Source: Coriobacteriia bacterium (GTDB taxonomy: Bacteria; Actinomycetota; Coriobacteriia; Anaerosomatales; PALSA-660). Taken from it: a stretch of DNA of 49,035 nt. Location: contig JAHEXP010000006.1 in assembly GCA_023252055.1 (NCBI GenBank), positions 1 through 49,035 on the forward strand, read 5' to 3'. This document shows positions 8,159-16,991 of the stretch, piece by piece; position 1 is the stretch's first letter; the number at the start of each line of letters is the position of its first letter. Below the pieces are notes generated by a model. That model searched no databases and was not told where the DNA came from. It worked only from the letters and a program-made list of their open reading frames with translations. The position numbers and the translations under genes are program-made.

Positions 8159-8760
8159 TAGCGGCTCCCGCCCTTGATGAGCGACATCGCCTCGGCGCGC
8201 GTGGCCGCCTGCGTGCGGAATATCCCGCGGACCGCGGAGGTCGTGGTGATGGCGCCCGGCTTCTGGACCCCGCGCATCGACATGCACAGGTGCTCCGCCT
8301 CGATGACCACGATCACGCCCTGCGGCGCGAGATGCTGCACGATCGTGTCGGCCACCTGCGAGGTGAGCCGCTCCTGGACCTGCGGGCGCTTGGCGAACAC
8401 GTCAACCACGCGTGCGAGCTTCGAGAGTCCGCAGATGCGGCCGTTCGCCCCGGGGATGTACGCGACGTGGGCGCGGCCCACGAACGGGAGCAGGTGGTGT
8501 TCGCACACCGAGTACAGCGGGATGTCGCGGACGAGCACCATCTCCTGGTGGCCTTCGTCGAACGTCACGCAGAAGTGCTCGCCCGCGTCCGCATCGAGCC
8601 CCGCGAAGATCTCCTCGTACATCTTGGCGACGCGCTCGGGCGTGCCGAGCAGCCCTTCGCGCGTGAGGTCCTCGCCGACGCCTTCGAGGATGAGCCTGAC
8701 GCCGGCCTCGATCTTCGCCTTGTCCATGTGCATCCGCCTCGCCGTTGGATCGCGCGCCAT
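8158..8760 (-). CDS. folE: GTP cyclohydrolase I (type I, FolE)
   Basis: This is the first enzyme of folate/pterin synthesis, converting GTP to 7,8-dihydroneopterin triphosphate. The zinc and active-site region is clear: [22 protein letters not shown], then [30 protein letters not shown] and [16 protein letters not shown]. The start is uncertain: ATG at 8760 has GGAGAG 9 bases upstream, while ATG at 8727 ([10 protein letters not shown]) gives the commonest family N-terminus with a weaker AGGCGG. It leads the fol cluster and starts 61 bases after tadC, with no terminator visible between; a CATACT -10-like site lies in that gap. Confidence 0.96.
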   Translation of the reverse strand: MARDPTARRMHMDKAKIEAGVRLILEGVGEDLTREGLLGTPERVAKMYEEIFAGLDADAGEHFCVTFDEGHQEMVLVRDIPLYSVCEHHLLPFVGRAHVAYIPGANGRICGLSKLARVVDVFAKRPQVQERLTSQVADTIVQHLAPQGVIVVIEAEHLCMSMRGVQKPGAITTTSAVRGIFRTQAATRAEAMSLIKGGSR

Positions 8761-8821
8761 AAGCCGTCTCTCCGTGCGAGCCAAGTATGCCGCAAAGGCG
8801 GGGCGCGAAGATGCCGCGCAG

Positions 8822-9754
8822 CTACTTGATCATCCCGAAGGTGCGTCCGATGGAGATCACGGCGGGGCCGAGGATGACCAGCATGGTGGCCGGCAGTATG
8901 CACAGGATCGTCGGGAACACCATCTGGACCGGGGCCTTCTGCGCCTTCTCCTCCGCCCGAGCCCGTCGCTTCTTGCGCAGCTCCGACGCCTGAGAGCGCA
9001 GGATCCCGCTGATGGATACGCCGAAGACGTCGGCCTGTACCATTGCGACGATGAACGCATCCAGTTCGGGAACCTCGGTCCGCTCGCCCATGTGCCGGAA
9101 CGCGTCGCGCCGGGAGACCCCCGCCTGTACCTCGCGAAGCATCCGGGCGAACTCGCGTGCCAGAGGACCACTCGTATTGCGCACCAGCTTCCCCAAGGCC
9201 ATGTCGAAACCAAGACCGGCCTGCACGCTGATCGTCAACATGTCGAGCATGTCGGGCAGCGCGAGCTGGATGCGCGCTTTCCGCTGTGCGATGACCTGGG
9301 ACAACCAGATGCCGGGCGCCAGCGCCCCGAGCGCCGCTGCTCCGGCCGTCATGAGGATCGATATCGAGGTCACTCCGCTGCGCGAGATGGCGAAGCCGAC
9401 GGCTGCGACGGACAGGCACACGAGCCCGACGACGAGGCGCAGCGCGGTCACTCCTTCCGGTGTCAGGCCTCCCGGTTCCCCGGCGAGTTCGAGGCGGTGC
9501 TGAGTGGCAGCGCGCGCGTTCGCCGGCACAAGGCGCCGGATGATCGAGGCGGCAGACGCCAACGACGGCCCCATGACACGCGTGCGGAACGGCTGCAGTT
9601 GGGGCTCCGCAACCGATATCTGGTTGGACTCCCACTCGGTGATCGTGCGCAGCGCGCGGGTCACCTGACGCTCTTCCGAGAACAGCAGCAGCAGGAGCAC
9701 CGCGGCGAGCAGCGCCACCGAGGCGAAGACGAGCAGCGAGATCAGGGTGTCCAT
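8822..9754 (-). CDS. tadC: Tad pilus inner-membrane platform protein TadC (T2SS F family)
   Basis: This 310-aa membrane protein pairs with TadB to form the platform on which the TadA ATPase works. It has an N-terminal helix, a pair near 100-155, the T2SSF core ([57 protein letters not shown] ... [49 protein letters not shown]) and a final helix. That core is the TadC hallmark. The ATG at 9754 follows the tadB stop by 4 bases. It is the last gene of the tad unit. Confidence 0.93.
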   Translation of the reverse strand: MDTLISLLVFASVALLAAVLLLLLFSEERQVTRALRTITEWESNQISVAEPQLQPFRTRVMGPSLASAASIIRRLVPANARAATQHRLELAGEPGGLTPEGVTALRLVVGLVCLSVAAVGFAISRSGVTSISILMTAGAAALGALAPGIWLSQVIAQRKARIQLALPDMLDMLTISVQAGLGFDMALGKLVRNTSGPLAREFARMLREVQAGVSRRDAFRHMGERTEVPELDAFIVAMVQADVFGVSISGILRSQASELRKKRRARAEEKAQKAPVQMVFPTILCILPATMLVILGPAVISIGRTFGMIK

Positions 9755-9758
9755 CGCG

Positions 9759-11738
9759 TCACACCTCCACGTTGACGATGCCGCGAAGCCAGACCATGCC
9801 CACGACGAGCATCGCGACCGCACCTGCGGCGGCATATCGGCCAACGGGCGCCGAGAGCAGGATCACGAAGTACTCGCGGTCGACGAGCCAGATCGCGGCG
9901 CCCTCCAGGAAGGGCAGTACGCACAGGATGATCGCGGACAACCGCCCCTCGGAGGTGAGCGAGCGCACCTGACGCCTCAGAGCCGTTCTCTCACGGATGG
10001 TCTCGGCTACCAGATCGAGGACTTCCGCCAGGTTCCCGCCCACCTCGCGCTGGATGTTGATCGCTGTCACGGCCCACTTGAAGTCCTCACTTCGGACGCG
10101 ATCAGCCATCTTGGATAGCGCCTCTTCAAGCGAGAGCCCCAGCCGGGCCTCGGTGACGACGCGCTCGAACTCCGGCCCCGCGGGCGCACCGATCTCCTTC
10201 GCCACGATGCCCGCGGCCTGCATGAGACCCCACCCGGCCCGCAACGAACCCGCGAGCAGGTTCAGCACGTCGGGAAGCTGAGACTGGAACGCTTCCGTCC
10301 GTCGCGTGGCACGGTTCTCAAGGAGAAGGACCGGGCCGAGCGAGACGAGGAAGACGACGAAGAGCGTGGCGATCCACTGGTGAGTGAACAGTTGCGTGAG
10401 CAGACCCGCCACCAACACGAGCCCTGCGTGGAGCGCCATATACTCGGCGGGGCGCAGCGGAAGTCCGGCGCGCTCCAGCGCTCCGCGGATCGTCGCGTCG
10501 AAGCCGCCTTTGGAGGCGACCGTCGCCGCCACGGCGAGCAGGCGGCCCCGCGCTCCGTCCGGATCGACATACTCGCGGTCCGTGGGATTCGTGGTTCCTG
10601 CCCTGCTCTGCTCGTAATACTCGAGGTGTTCCAGCGCATTGGCCTTGGGCCTCATCGCGAACAGCACGAATGCCGCAAGCGCGCCGGCCGCCGCGAACAC
10701 CGCGAGTCCGATCAGGAGCGGCCAACCGCCCCAGGGGAGCGCGGCGGCCGCGCTCACGGCCGCGACCGCCTGGTCGGCGTCGGGGTTGCCGATCACGGTC
10801 GCGAGCGTCGCGCGACGATCCCGCCCCGTGACGGTGAGGTCGATCTCAAGGTCGTGCGCGGGCGGCCTCAGGCTCTGGAAGGTCACCTCGTAGGGGCGGG
10901 TGATCTGCTTCGCGATATCGGCGAAGACCTTCGCCAGTCCGCCGCTGTCACCCACCTCGATGAGTGTCCCCGAGCGGGCCAGCGACCGCAACGCCGCTGA
11001 ATCGGCGCCGAGCGACGCGATCGCGACAGCGTACACGTGCGCGTCGGCACCGCTCACCGCCTGTGTTGCCGAACTCAGCGTGTTGCCGCTCGCGCTGTCG
11101 CCGCCGTCGGACAACAACACCACGACCTTCTCGCGGTCAGCCTCACTCCCGAACGACCGCGCTGCGAGAACCACCGCATCGTAGAGCGCCGTGGATCCGC
11201 CCGCCGCAAGGCCGTCGATCGCGGAGTCCAGAGCGCGGGCGTCACTGGTGAACGTGGAGGCCACGCCAGGTGCCCCCGCGAAGTTGATGAGCGCGACCCG
11301 GTCGCTTGCTTCCAGGGACCCAGCGAACGCCTTGGCCGCGGCCTTCGCGTCGGCGATGGGGGTGCCCTCCATACTGCCGCTCGTGTCGATGACGAGAACC
11401 ACATCCAGCGGCCTGCGAGAAGTCGCCAGCGGATGCGCCGTCACCCCGCCCACGACCACGCCGTTCTCGCGGACGGTGAAGTCCTTCGAGGCCAGCGCCG
11501 ACGAAAGCATGTCGACCGGCATCACGAGGTGGAGCGTGACCTGAGGCCACTTCGCCAAGCTGGTCGATTGCAGAGCGATCGTCCCGTCCCCCGCAAGGGC
11601 TCCGTGAGCGGGCGCGACGCCTGCGAACGAGAGCGCTGCGACGAGCACGACGCACGCCGCCACACCTCGCCAGATGCGGGCGTGCGTCCGCACGCGGTCC
11701 GGCGCTCGGAAGAAGGGGTGTTCGCGAGGAAGCAACAT
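9759..11738 (-). CDS. tadB: VWA domain-TadB fusion protein (Tad pilus platform)
   Basis: The 659-aa protein combines two modules. Residues about 22-46 are a membrane or signal segment. Residues about 110-290 form a von Willebrand factor A domain with a MIDAS start, VIDTSGSM (D118), and the strand LVVLLSDGGD-type motif. After a helix at about 340-366 comes a TadB-type T2SSF part (LPDVLNLLAGSLRAGWGLMQAAGIVAKEIGAPAGPEFERVVTEARLGLSLEEALSKMADR ... WAVTAINIQREVGGNLAEVLDLVAETIRERT) with four more helices. The reading frame is continuous across the join, so this is a genuine fusion. The ATG at 11738 follows the tadA stop by 5 bases, with GGAG upstream. Ordinary TadB is about 300 aa and lacks VWA. Confidence 0.93.
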   Translation of the reverse strand: MLLPREHPFFRAPDRVRTHARIWRGVAACVVLVAALSFAGVAPAHGALAGDGTIALQSTSLAKWPQVTLHLVMPVDMLSSALASKDFTVRENGVVVGGVTAHPLATSRRPLDVVLVIDTSGSMEGTPIADAKAAAKAFAGSLEASDRVALINFAGAPGVASTFTSDARALDSAIDGLAAGGSTALYDAVVLAARSFGSEADREKVVVLLSDGGDSASGNTLSSATQAVSGADAHVYAVAIASLGADSAALRSLARSGTLIEVGDSGGLAKVFADIAKQITRPYEVTFQSLRPPAHDLEIDLTVTGRDRRATLATVIGNPDADQAVAAVSAAAALPWGGWPLLIGLAVFAAAGALAAFVLFAMRPKANALEHLEYYEQSRAGTTNPTDREYVDPDGARGRLLAVAATVASKGGFDATIRGALERAGLPLRPAEYMALHAGLVLVAGLLTQLFTHQWIATLFVVFLVSLGPVLLLENRATRRTEAFQSQLPDVLNLLAGSLRAGWGLMQAAGIVAKEIGAPAGPEFERVVTEARLGLSLEEALSKMADRVRSEDFKWAVTAINIQREVGGNLAEVLDLVAETIRERTALRRQVRSLTSEGRLSAIILCVLPFLEGAAIWLVDREYFVILLSAPVGRYAAAGAVAMLVVGMVWLRGIVNVEV

Positions 11739-11743
11739 GTCGC

Positions 11744-13105
11744 TCAGCTCCGCGCCGGAGCTTCGTAGGCGAACATCTCGCCAGGCAGCTGGATCCCGGC
11801 ATCCTCCAGCCGGTGGGAACACTTCGGCCGTACGCCGGTCGACTTGATGCGCCCGCGAGAGCGGCCGCCCTCGTCCACACCCATTCCGAAATCGAAGGCG
11901 AAGACGTCCTCGAGCACGATCGTGTCCCCTTCCATCCCCTGCACCTCCGACACGTGCGTGATCCTGCGCGTGCCGTCCCTCAGGCGGGAGAGGTGGACCA
12001 TCAAGTCGATCGCGGACGAGGTCTGCTCACGGATCGCGCGCACGGGCAGTTCGAAACCGCTCATGAGCACCATCGTCTCGAGGCGCGCCAGCGCGTCCCG
12101 CGGAGAGTTCGCGTGGATCGTGGAGAGCGAGCCGTCGTGGCCCGTGTTCATCGCCTGCAGCATGTCCAGCGCCTCGGAACCGCGGACCTCACCGACGATG
12201 ATGCGGTCGGGGCGCATGCGCAGAGAGTTGCGGACGAGGTCGCGGATGGTGATCTCGCCTTTGCCCTCGATGTTGGACGGGCGCGACTCGAGCCGCAGCA
12301 CATGGTCCTGGTTCAACTGCAATTCGGCGGCGTCCTCGATCGTGACGACGCGCTCGTCTGAGGGCACGAAGCCGGAGACTACGTTGAGCAGCGTGGTCTT
12401 GCCCGAACCCGTGCCGCCGGAGATCAGGATGTTCAGGCGCCCGCGTACCGCCGCGTCGAGAAGCATCGCGACCTTCTCATCCAGCGTTCCGAACGAGATC
12501 AGGTCGTTGACGGTCAACGGGTCCTTGCTGAACTTGCGGATCGTGAGCATCGGACCGTTGATCGCGAGCGGGTGCACGATGGCGTTGACGCGTGACCCGT
12601 CTGGCAGACGCGCATCGACCATCGGAACGGACTCGTCCACGCGCCGGCCGACCTGGCCGACGATCTTGTCGATGATGCGACGCAGGTGCGCCTCGTCCAG
12701 GAACGAGCGGTCGGCGGGGTAGATGCGGCCGCCACGCTCGACGTAGATCGTCTCAGGGTTGTTCACCATGATCTCGGTGACTTCCGGGTCGTGCAGGAAG
12801 ACCTCGATCGGGCCGTAGCCGACGATGTTGTCGATAACGTCGGTGACGATCTCCTGGCGATCGGCGGCCGACAGCGGCGTGGACTCGTCGGCGAGCAGCG
12901 TGCGAAGCCGCAATTCGATCTCGCGGCGCATGGCCTTCTCGTCACCATCGAGCAGTGACAACTGCGGGCCGATCGTCTCGACCAGCACGTAGTGCATGCG
13001 GCGCTTGATCTCGCTCGTGTCGCGGTCAGCGGGCGGCAGCTGAGCGCCCGGGGCCTGGCCCGCCACAGTGGCGGAGCTCGCGGCCAATCTCTCTCGAAGC
13101 GACAT
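11744..13105 (-). CDS. tadA: Tad pilus assembly ATPase TadA/CpaF
   Basis: This cytoplasmic hexameric secretion ATPase of the CpaF type drives pilus assembly. The 453-aa protein has an N-terminal helical domain, then VGYGPIEVFLHDPEVTEIMVN, Walker A ISGGTGSGKTTLLN, the Asp box (VTIEDAAELQL), Walker B region RIIVGEVRGSEALDMLQAMNTGHDGSLSTIHANS with the His box, and an atypical C-terminal extension of about 30 residues (RIKSTGVRPKCSHRLEDAGIQLPGEMFAYEAP) that is also found in other CpaF proteins. The start is ATG 13105 with GGGGG upstream. It sits between cpaE and tadB. Confidence 0.96.
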   Translation of the reverse strand: MSLRERLAASSATVAGQAPGAQLPPADRDTSEIKRRMHYVLVETIGPQLSLLDGDEKAMRREIELRLRTLLADESTPLSAADRQEIVTDVIDNIVGYGPIEVFLHDPEVTEIMVNNPETIYVERGGRIYPADRSFLDEAHLRRIIDKIVGQVGRRVDESVPMVDARLPDGSRVNAIVHPLAINGPMLTIRKFSKDPLTVNDLISFGTLDEKVAMLLDAAVRGRLNILISGGTGSGKTTLLNVVSGFVPSDERVVTIEDAAELQLNQDHVLRLESRPSNIEGKGEITIRDLVRNSLRMRPDRIIVGEVRGSEALDMLQAMNTGHDGSLSTIHANSPRDALARLETMVLMSGFELPVRAIREQTSSAIDLMVHLSRLRDGTRRITHVSEVQGMEGDTIVLEDVFAFDFGMGVDEGGRSRGRIKSTGVRPKCSHRLEDAGIQLPGEMFAYEAPARS

Positions 13106-13131
13106 GGCGGACGACCCCCTTGAGCGATCGG

Positions 13132-14283
13132 CTACGCGGAAGCGACTTCGCGAACGAGACCGACGATGGCGCGCGCCACGCCGGAGCGCGGCGCGTCGAG
13201 CACGACGGGCACGCCTCGGTTGACGGACCGGGGCACGATGCGATCGGACGGGATGCGAGCCACGAGTCGGTCGGCCATGGCCTTCTCGATCTCGTGAGGC
13301 TCGAGCCACACCTTGCTGTCAGCACGGTTGAGCACGAGCCGCACCGAGCCGTCCAGCCCGAGTTGGTGGAGCTTCGCGAGCGAGACCTTTGTGTTCTTCA
13401 CACTCGGGATGTCGAGCGTGGCGACTGCGAGAACGACGTCGCTGTGCTCGAGCGCCGTGAGCACCACATCGGAGAGCGATGCCGGCGTGTCGATGACGAC
13501 GTAGTCGGCCATCGTCTTGAGCATCGTGATGATCTGCGCGACGCGGTTCATCGTCACCGACTCCGCCTCCTCGGGGCGCACCGGCGCGAGAAGCGCGGAG
13601 AGCCCCGACGAGTGCTTGACCAGGAAGCCGGCGAGCATCTGTGGATCGAGGCGGTCGAACGCCTGAGCGGCGTCGTAGATGGTGCGTTCCGGGGGAAGTT
13701 GCAGCATCACCGAGACGTCGCCGAACTCGAGATCGAGATCGAGCAGGACCGTCTTCTTGCCGAGGTCGTGCGCGAGGGCGGCGGCGATGTTGGTGGACAG
13801 CACGCTCTTGCCCACGCCCCCCTTCGTGGAGAAGACGGTGATGACCGTCGCCGAATGTGGCGGCTCCGCGGGCGTCTCTACACGATTCCCCTGCGGCTCC
13901 CGCCTCCGCGAGATCGCAGCGGAGGCCGCGATGACAGACTCCGCCATGGTCGCGACTCCGTCGGCAGGCATGAACACGTCGCGGACGCCCGCTTTGAGCG
14001 CAGCCCGCAGCAGCGCCGCATCCGGATCCTCCGCCACGAGCACGACCACCGTGTCCGAATCGCGACGCTGCATCAGCGTCGCAAGGGCGACGCCCTCCAC
14101 GGGTTCGATGGGCGGGCACACGACGACCACGGTCGGGCTGGAGGCGTCGATCGTGTCGCGGGCGTCCTCCAGCGACTCGGCCATCTGGATCTGAAGGGAT
14201 GGGTCCAGGCCCAGCTCCGCAGCCAGCTGCTGTCCGGTGTCGCCCTCCGACCCGGCGATGATGACGAGTGGCACGCCCACCAC
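13132..14283 (-). CDS. cpaE: CpaE/TadZ-like pilus localisation ATPase (MinD/ParA family)
   Basis: The 383-aa protein has a receiver-like N-terminal domain (VPLVIIAGSEGDTGQQLAAELGLD ... AALKAGVRDVFMPADG, about 1-115) and a MinD/ParA ATPase domain from about 140: deviant Walker A VFSTKGGVGKSVLSTNIAAALA, switch DLDLEFGDVSVML and VIDTPASLSDVVL. CpaE/TadZ places the Tad machine in the cell. The GTG at 14283 directly abuts the cpaB stop; a second GTG one codon on is equally possible. The receiver-like part appears to lack a full acidic phosphorylation pocket, as in TadZ. Confidence 0.92.
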   Translation of the reverse strand: MVGVPLVIIAGSEGDTGQQLAAELGLDPSLQIQMAESLEDARDTIDASSPTVVVVCPPIEPVEGVALATLMQRRDSDTVVVLVAEDPDAALLRAALKAGVRDVFMPADGVATMAESVIAASAAISRRREPQGNRVETPAEPPHSATVITVFSTKGGVGKSVLSTNIAAALAHDLGKKTVLLDLDLEFGDVSVMLQLPPERTIYDAAQAFDRLDPQMLAGFLVKHSSGLSALLAPVRPEEAESVTMNRVAQIITMLKTMADYVVIDTPASLSDVVLTALEHSDVVLAVATLDIPSVKNTKVSLAKLHQLGLDGSVRLVLNRADSKVWLEPHEIEKAMADRLVARIPSDRIVPRSVNRGVPVVLDAPRSGVARAIVGLVREVASA

Positions 14284-15027
14284 CTACTTCATCACCGTGG
14301 CGGCGGTCTGTCCCGAGCCGGGCTGTGCGGACGAGGCCGTCGTGGACAGCAGCGCGAGCCACACGCCACCCGTCTCAGCCACGAACACGAGCTTCTCGGC
14401 GTCCGCGGGTGAGACCGCGAGCGTCACCGTCTCCTGGCCGGAAGTCTGGGCGGAAGTCCCGATCCCGGCCGATGATCCCTCTTCTGCGGCGCCTGCCCCG
14501 GTGTTGCGGTCGACGGCGAGCACACGCACGCCGCCGAGCACGATCCTGGTGCGCTCGTCGCCGGCCGACTTTCCCGGCAGGGTACCGAGCACGGCAACGC
14601 GATCGCCGGCCTTCAGCAGCTGCGCCAGGCCGCGGGACTCGTTGACCGGCACGGTCACAGCAACGAAGTCCTTGGGGACGGCGAAGGCGAGGCCCGCATC
14701 ACTCGGGTACTGGAAGCGCGCCGACGTGATCAATTCACCTTTGGTCACCGGCACCGCGAGCACCATGTCCGTCAGCGCCCGAAGTGACGAGACCGCGCCC
14801 TTCGGCACATAGCGCTGCGGGACCTTCATCATCTCGACCAGGCCGGACGACAACAAGGTATTGGCGTCAGCACCGCGTGGGACATCTTGCGTCGCGACCA
14901 GGACATCGGTCATGACGCTACCGGCTTCCGCCTGCAACTGCACGCCCGCGAGGTACCTGTACGTACCGAAAGCGGCGATGCCCCCGAGCACCACCGCTAT
15001 GACGACCAGCACCACCTTGGACTTCAT
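14284..15027 (-). CDS. cpaB: CpaB/RcpC family SAF-domain protein
   Basis: The 247-aa protein has one N-terminal membrane helix (VVLVVIAVVLGGIAAFGTYRYLAG) and a SAF domain (VLVATQDVPRGADANTLLSSGLVEMMKVPQRYVPKGAVSSLRALTDMVLAVPVTKGELITSARF), followed by the RcpC C-terminal region (VAVTVPVNESRGLAQLLKAGDRVAVLGT). In diderms CpaB/RcpC works with the secretin; in this locus there is no secretin, so its role is probably at the cell wall side of the membrane. The start is ATG 15027 with GAGGGGGG upstream. It is separated from the pilin by a stable stem-loop. Confidence 0.92.
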   Translation of the reverse strand: MKSKVVLVVIAVVLGGIAAFGTYRYLAGVQLQAEAGSVMTDVLVATQDVPRGADANTLLSSGLVEMMKVPQRYVPKGAVSSLRALTDMVLAVPVTKGELITSARFQYPSDAGLAFAVPKDFVAVTVPVNESRGLAQLLKAGDRVAVLGTLPGKSAGDERTRIVLGGVRVLAVDRNTGAGAAEEGSSAGIGTSAQTSGQETVTLAVSPADAEKLVFVAETGGVWLALLSTTASSAQPGSGQTAATVMK

Positions 15028-15074
15028 CCGGCCCCCCTCTCGTGCTCTCCTCATTCAACGCCCCCGGCGGAACC

Positions 15075-15105
15075 GGCGGGGCGCCCGGAAGACGGACGCC
15101 CCGCC
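15075..15105 (-). terminator. Stem-loop between the Flp pilin and cpaB (likely attenuator/processing hairpin)
   Basis: A perfect 9-bp stem (GGCGGGGCG / CGCCCCGCC, 13-base loop) lies 20 bases past the pilin stop, with no U-tract. Such hairpins between an abundant pilin and its machine genes usually lower downstream transcription or protect the upstream mRNA; that role is inferred here. Confidence 0.5.
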
Positions 15106-15124
15106 GCGGTCCGCACCCGGAATG

Positions 15125-15298
15125 CTAGGGCAGCATGCCGGCGACTTTGGTGAGCGTGGCGGCGAGGTTCTGTCCGAGCGCCCCGACCGCGCCGATGATC
15201 GCCACGGCGATGAGCGCCACGAGGATCCCGTACTCGACGGCGGTCGCGCCCTCGTCGCCCCGCGACGCCGGACGCAAACGCATCCAGACCTTGGACAT
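15125..15298 (-). CDS. flp1: Flp-type pilin 1
   Basis: A 57-aa class IVb (Flp) pilin. It has a short basic leader, then the prepilin motif (RGDEGATAVEYGILVALIAVAIIGAVGAL) with the invariant Glu of the EY pair and a hydrophobic helix, and a short tail (GQNLAATLTKVAGMLP). Processing should occur near GDEG/ATAVEYG; the peptidase is not in this window. GGAGGGG lies 5 bases before the ATG. It follows pilin 2 by 32 bases. Confidence 0.93.
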   Translation of the reverse strand: MSKVWMRLRPASRGDEGATAVEYGILVALIAVAIIGAVGALGQNLAATLTKVAGMLP

Positions 15299-15330
15299 CG
15301 GACCCCTCCTTGCTCGCCCGCACCACGCCG

Positions 15331-15510
15331 TTACTTCAGAGGCGCGCTGTTTGCGACAGTGTTGAACAGATTGGAGAGGTTCCCGCCAAGCAGTGTCACG
15401 GCACCAATGATCGCGACGGCGATGAGAGCGACCATGATCCCGTACTCGACGGCGGTCGCGCCCTCGTCGCTGGCACTCCACATGTGGAGCTGAGTCATCA
15501 GACGAAGCAT
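15331..15510 (-). CDS. flp2: Flp-type pilin 2
   Basis: A 59-aa Flp pilin whose core, SDEGATAVEYGIMVALIAVAIIGAV, is almost the same as pilin 1, while the leader (MLRLMTQLHMWSA) and tail (TLLGGNLSNLFNTVANSAPLK) differ. It is the first gene of the second tad transcription unit. The ATG at 15510 is preferred over the GTG at 15519 because the purine-rich GGAGGGGGG site would abut the GTG. About 165 bases upstream is the shared 18-bp dyad element. Confidence 0.93.
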   Translation of the reverse strand: MLRLMTQLHMWSASDEGATAVEYGIMVALIAVAIIGAVTLLGGNLSNLFNTVANSAPLK

Positions 15511-15675
15511 TCGATTCACCCCCCTCCGGGGTTCCCCCGTGGCGCGCCGCCCCCCAAGAGCGTTCGCGGCGACACCGTCCTCCCGTGCGGTCGAAGCTCG
15601 CAAGTCCCCGTTTGTGGATCCAACGGTACACGCCCTCGCATGCACCTGTGGGCTGACGCCGGGACGATTCTCGGC

Positions 15676-15693
15676 CTCATCCTCTGGTATGAC
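15676..15693 (-). promoter_or_regulatory. Dyad element upstream of the pilin unit (copy 1 of 2)
   Basis: On the minus strand the site reads GTCATACCAGAGGATGAG. It matches copy 2 (17523-17540) at 17 of 18 positions and fits the dyad TCATNCCNNGGNATGA with one pair off. It lies between the tadG stop and flp2, about 165 bases upstream of the flp2 ATG and on the same strand relative to the gene as copy 2. It is a likely operator, with the neighbouring LuxR-type regulator the obvious candidate protein. Confidence 0.6.
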
Positions 15694-15724
15694 GACCGGC
15701 CTTTGGCTGGCCTGACACGCGGAT

Positions 15725-16924
15725 CTAGTCGACCAGGACGGAGCGACGCAGCTCGATCTTGCCGATCTTGAGGAGGAGGTCACGCAGCTGCGCGGGATCG
15801 CTGGTTTGCAGCGCCACGCCGCCGAGGTTCTTCCCGTCCGATCCGTTGTTGTAGACCTGCACCAGGTCCTGGTTGAACTTGAAGTCCGCGCCGGCCGTGC
15901 CGTACTGGCCCCCGGTGGGCTCGTTGGTGAGCGTGACGCTGTCGATCCGGATGCCCGCGGCCCCCGCGCGCCGCGCGGCGTCGTTGGTGAGACTGCGGTG
16001 CGAGGACGGGTTCGGCATGCCGTCGCTGACGAACACGATCACCTTGTCCGACCCGCTGGACCCTGATGCCGAGAGCTGGCTGACCGCCCAGTCGATACCC
16101 GATTCGGGATAGGTGTTGCCCCCCGCGAAGTCCTTCCCGGCGATCTGGTATGCCGTGGTTACCGCCGCAGGGAGCACTGCTGGGTTGGCGTAGTTGAGCG
16201 CCGTGAGAGAGAGTCGGAGTTGCTTCACGGCACCGTGGTGCGAATCCGTGTCGCCGACTGCATTCACCTTGCGCGGGTCGCCGAGCGCCCGGTTGTCCCC
16301 AAGGTAGGTGGTGCTCTTCAGGCCCTCGCTGAAGGCCACGAAACCGACCTTGTCGCCTTGGATGGAGACCTGGTTGATAAGGCTCATGAGCGCCTGATCT
16401 GCGCTTGTGGCCTGCGCCCACTCCTCGATGAAGGAGCCGGAGGCGTCCTGGACGACGATGACCTCCAACGGCCTCCTGTTCGAGGTGATGTTGGCTTGGG
16501 CGACCGCTCGCGCGACCGCCGTGACGGATCGCACTCCGAACACCCGGGCGAAGAATGTCGGCACCTGAAGGCTGACGGTCACCGTCGCCTTCCCCGGATC
16601 GCTCGCCCCACCGTCTTCGAAGTCGGTCGTCGCCTCGGGGAGGTTGCGCGTCACGTAGTCCCCGGCGGCGACCCGCGCGCCGGGCATGTCGTCGGGGAGT
16701 CGAGAGGCAGCGGCGAGCGCGGCGGCGTCGGCCGCGGTCTGTGTCTGCGCGCGTCTCACCAGGTAGTAGCCGACGTCGACGGCGAGTGCCGCGATCCCGA
16801 GCAGAACCACGAGCGTGAGGGCGACGGTGACGGCCACGGCACCCGAGTCGGTGGACCCCCACGGGCTTCCCGCCGTAAGTCTGCACTCACGCGTCTCACG
16901 CGGGGCATCAACCGGTCTCTTCAT
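15725..16924 (-). CDS. tadG: TadG-like protein with VWA domain
   Basis: The 399-aa protein has the TadE/TadG N-terminal helix (SGAVAVTVALTLVVLLGIAALAVDVGYYLVRRAQTQTAADAAALAAA, about 27-73), which also matches the 'putative Flp pilus-assembly TadG-like' region, and a C-terminal VWA domain from about 153 with the MIDAS motif VVQDASGSF (D160) and VIVFVSDGMPNP. It is probably exposed outside the membrane. The ATG at 16924 has AGGGGGA 6 bases upstream; longer starts in the track lack this. It follows tadE by 67 bases. Confidence 0.9.
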   Translation of the reverse strand: MKRPVDAPRETRECRLTAGSPWGSTDSGAVAVTVALTLVVLLGIAALAVDVGYYLVRRAQTQTAADAAALAAASRLPDDMPGARVAAGDYVTRNLPEATTDFEDGGASDPGKATVTVSLQVPTFFARVFGVRSVTAVARAVAQANITSNRRPLEVIVVQDASGSFIEEWAQATSADQALMSLINQVSIQGDKVGFVAFSEGLKSTTYLGDNRALGDPRKVNAVGDTDSHHGAVKQLRLSLTALNYANPAVLPAAVTTAYQIAGKDFAGGNTYPESGIDWAVSQLSASGSSGSDKVIVFVSDGMPNPSSHRSLTNDAARRAGAAGIRIDSVTLTNEPTGGQYGTAGADFKFNQDLVQVYNNGSDGKNLGGVALQTSDPAQLRDLLLKIGKIELRRSVLVD

Positions 16925-16991
16925 CGCGATTCCCCCTGACTGGCGCATCGACAACGTGCCCCCCGCGGGGGCGCGCACGGTGACGGCGCAG

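Noticed and set aside
9759-11738. Possibility that the VWA and TadB parts are two separate genes
   Set aside because: No stop codon, restart codon with Shine-Dalgarno, or frame change is seen between the modules.
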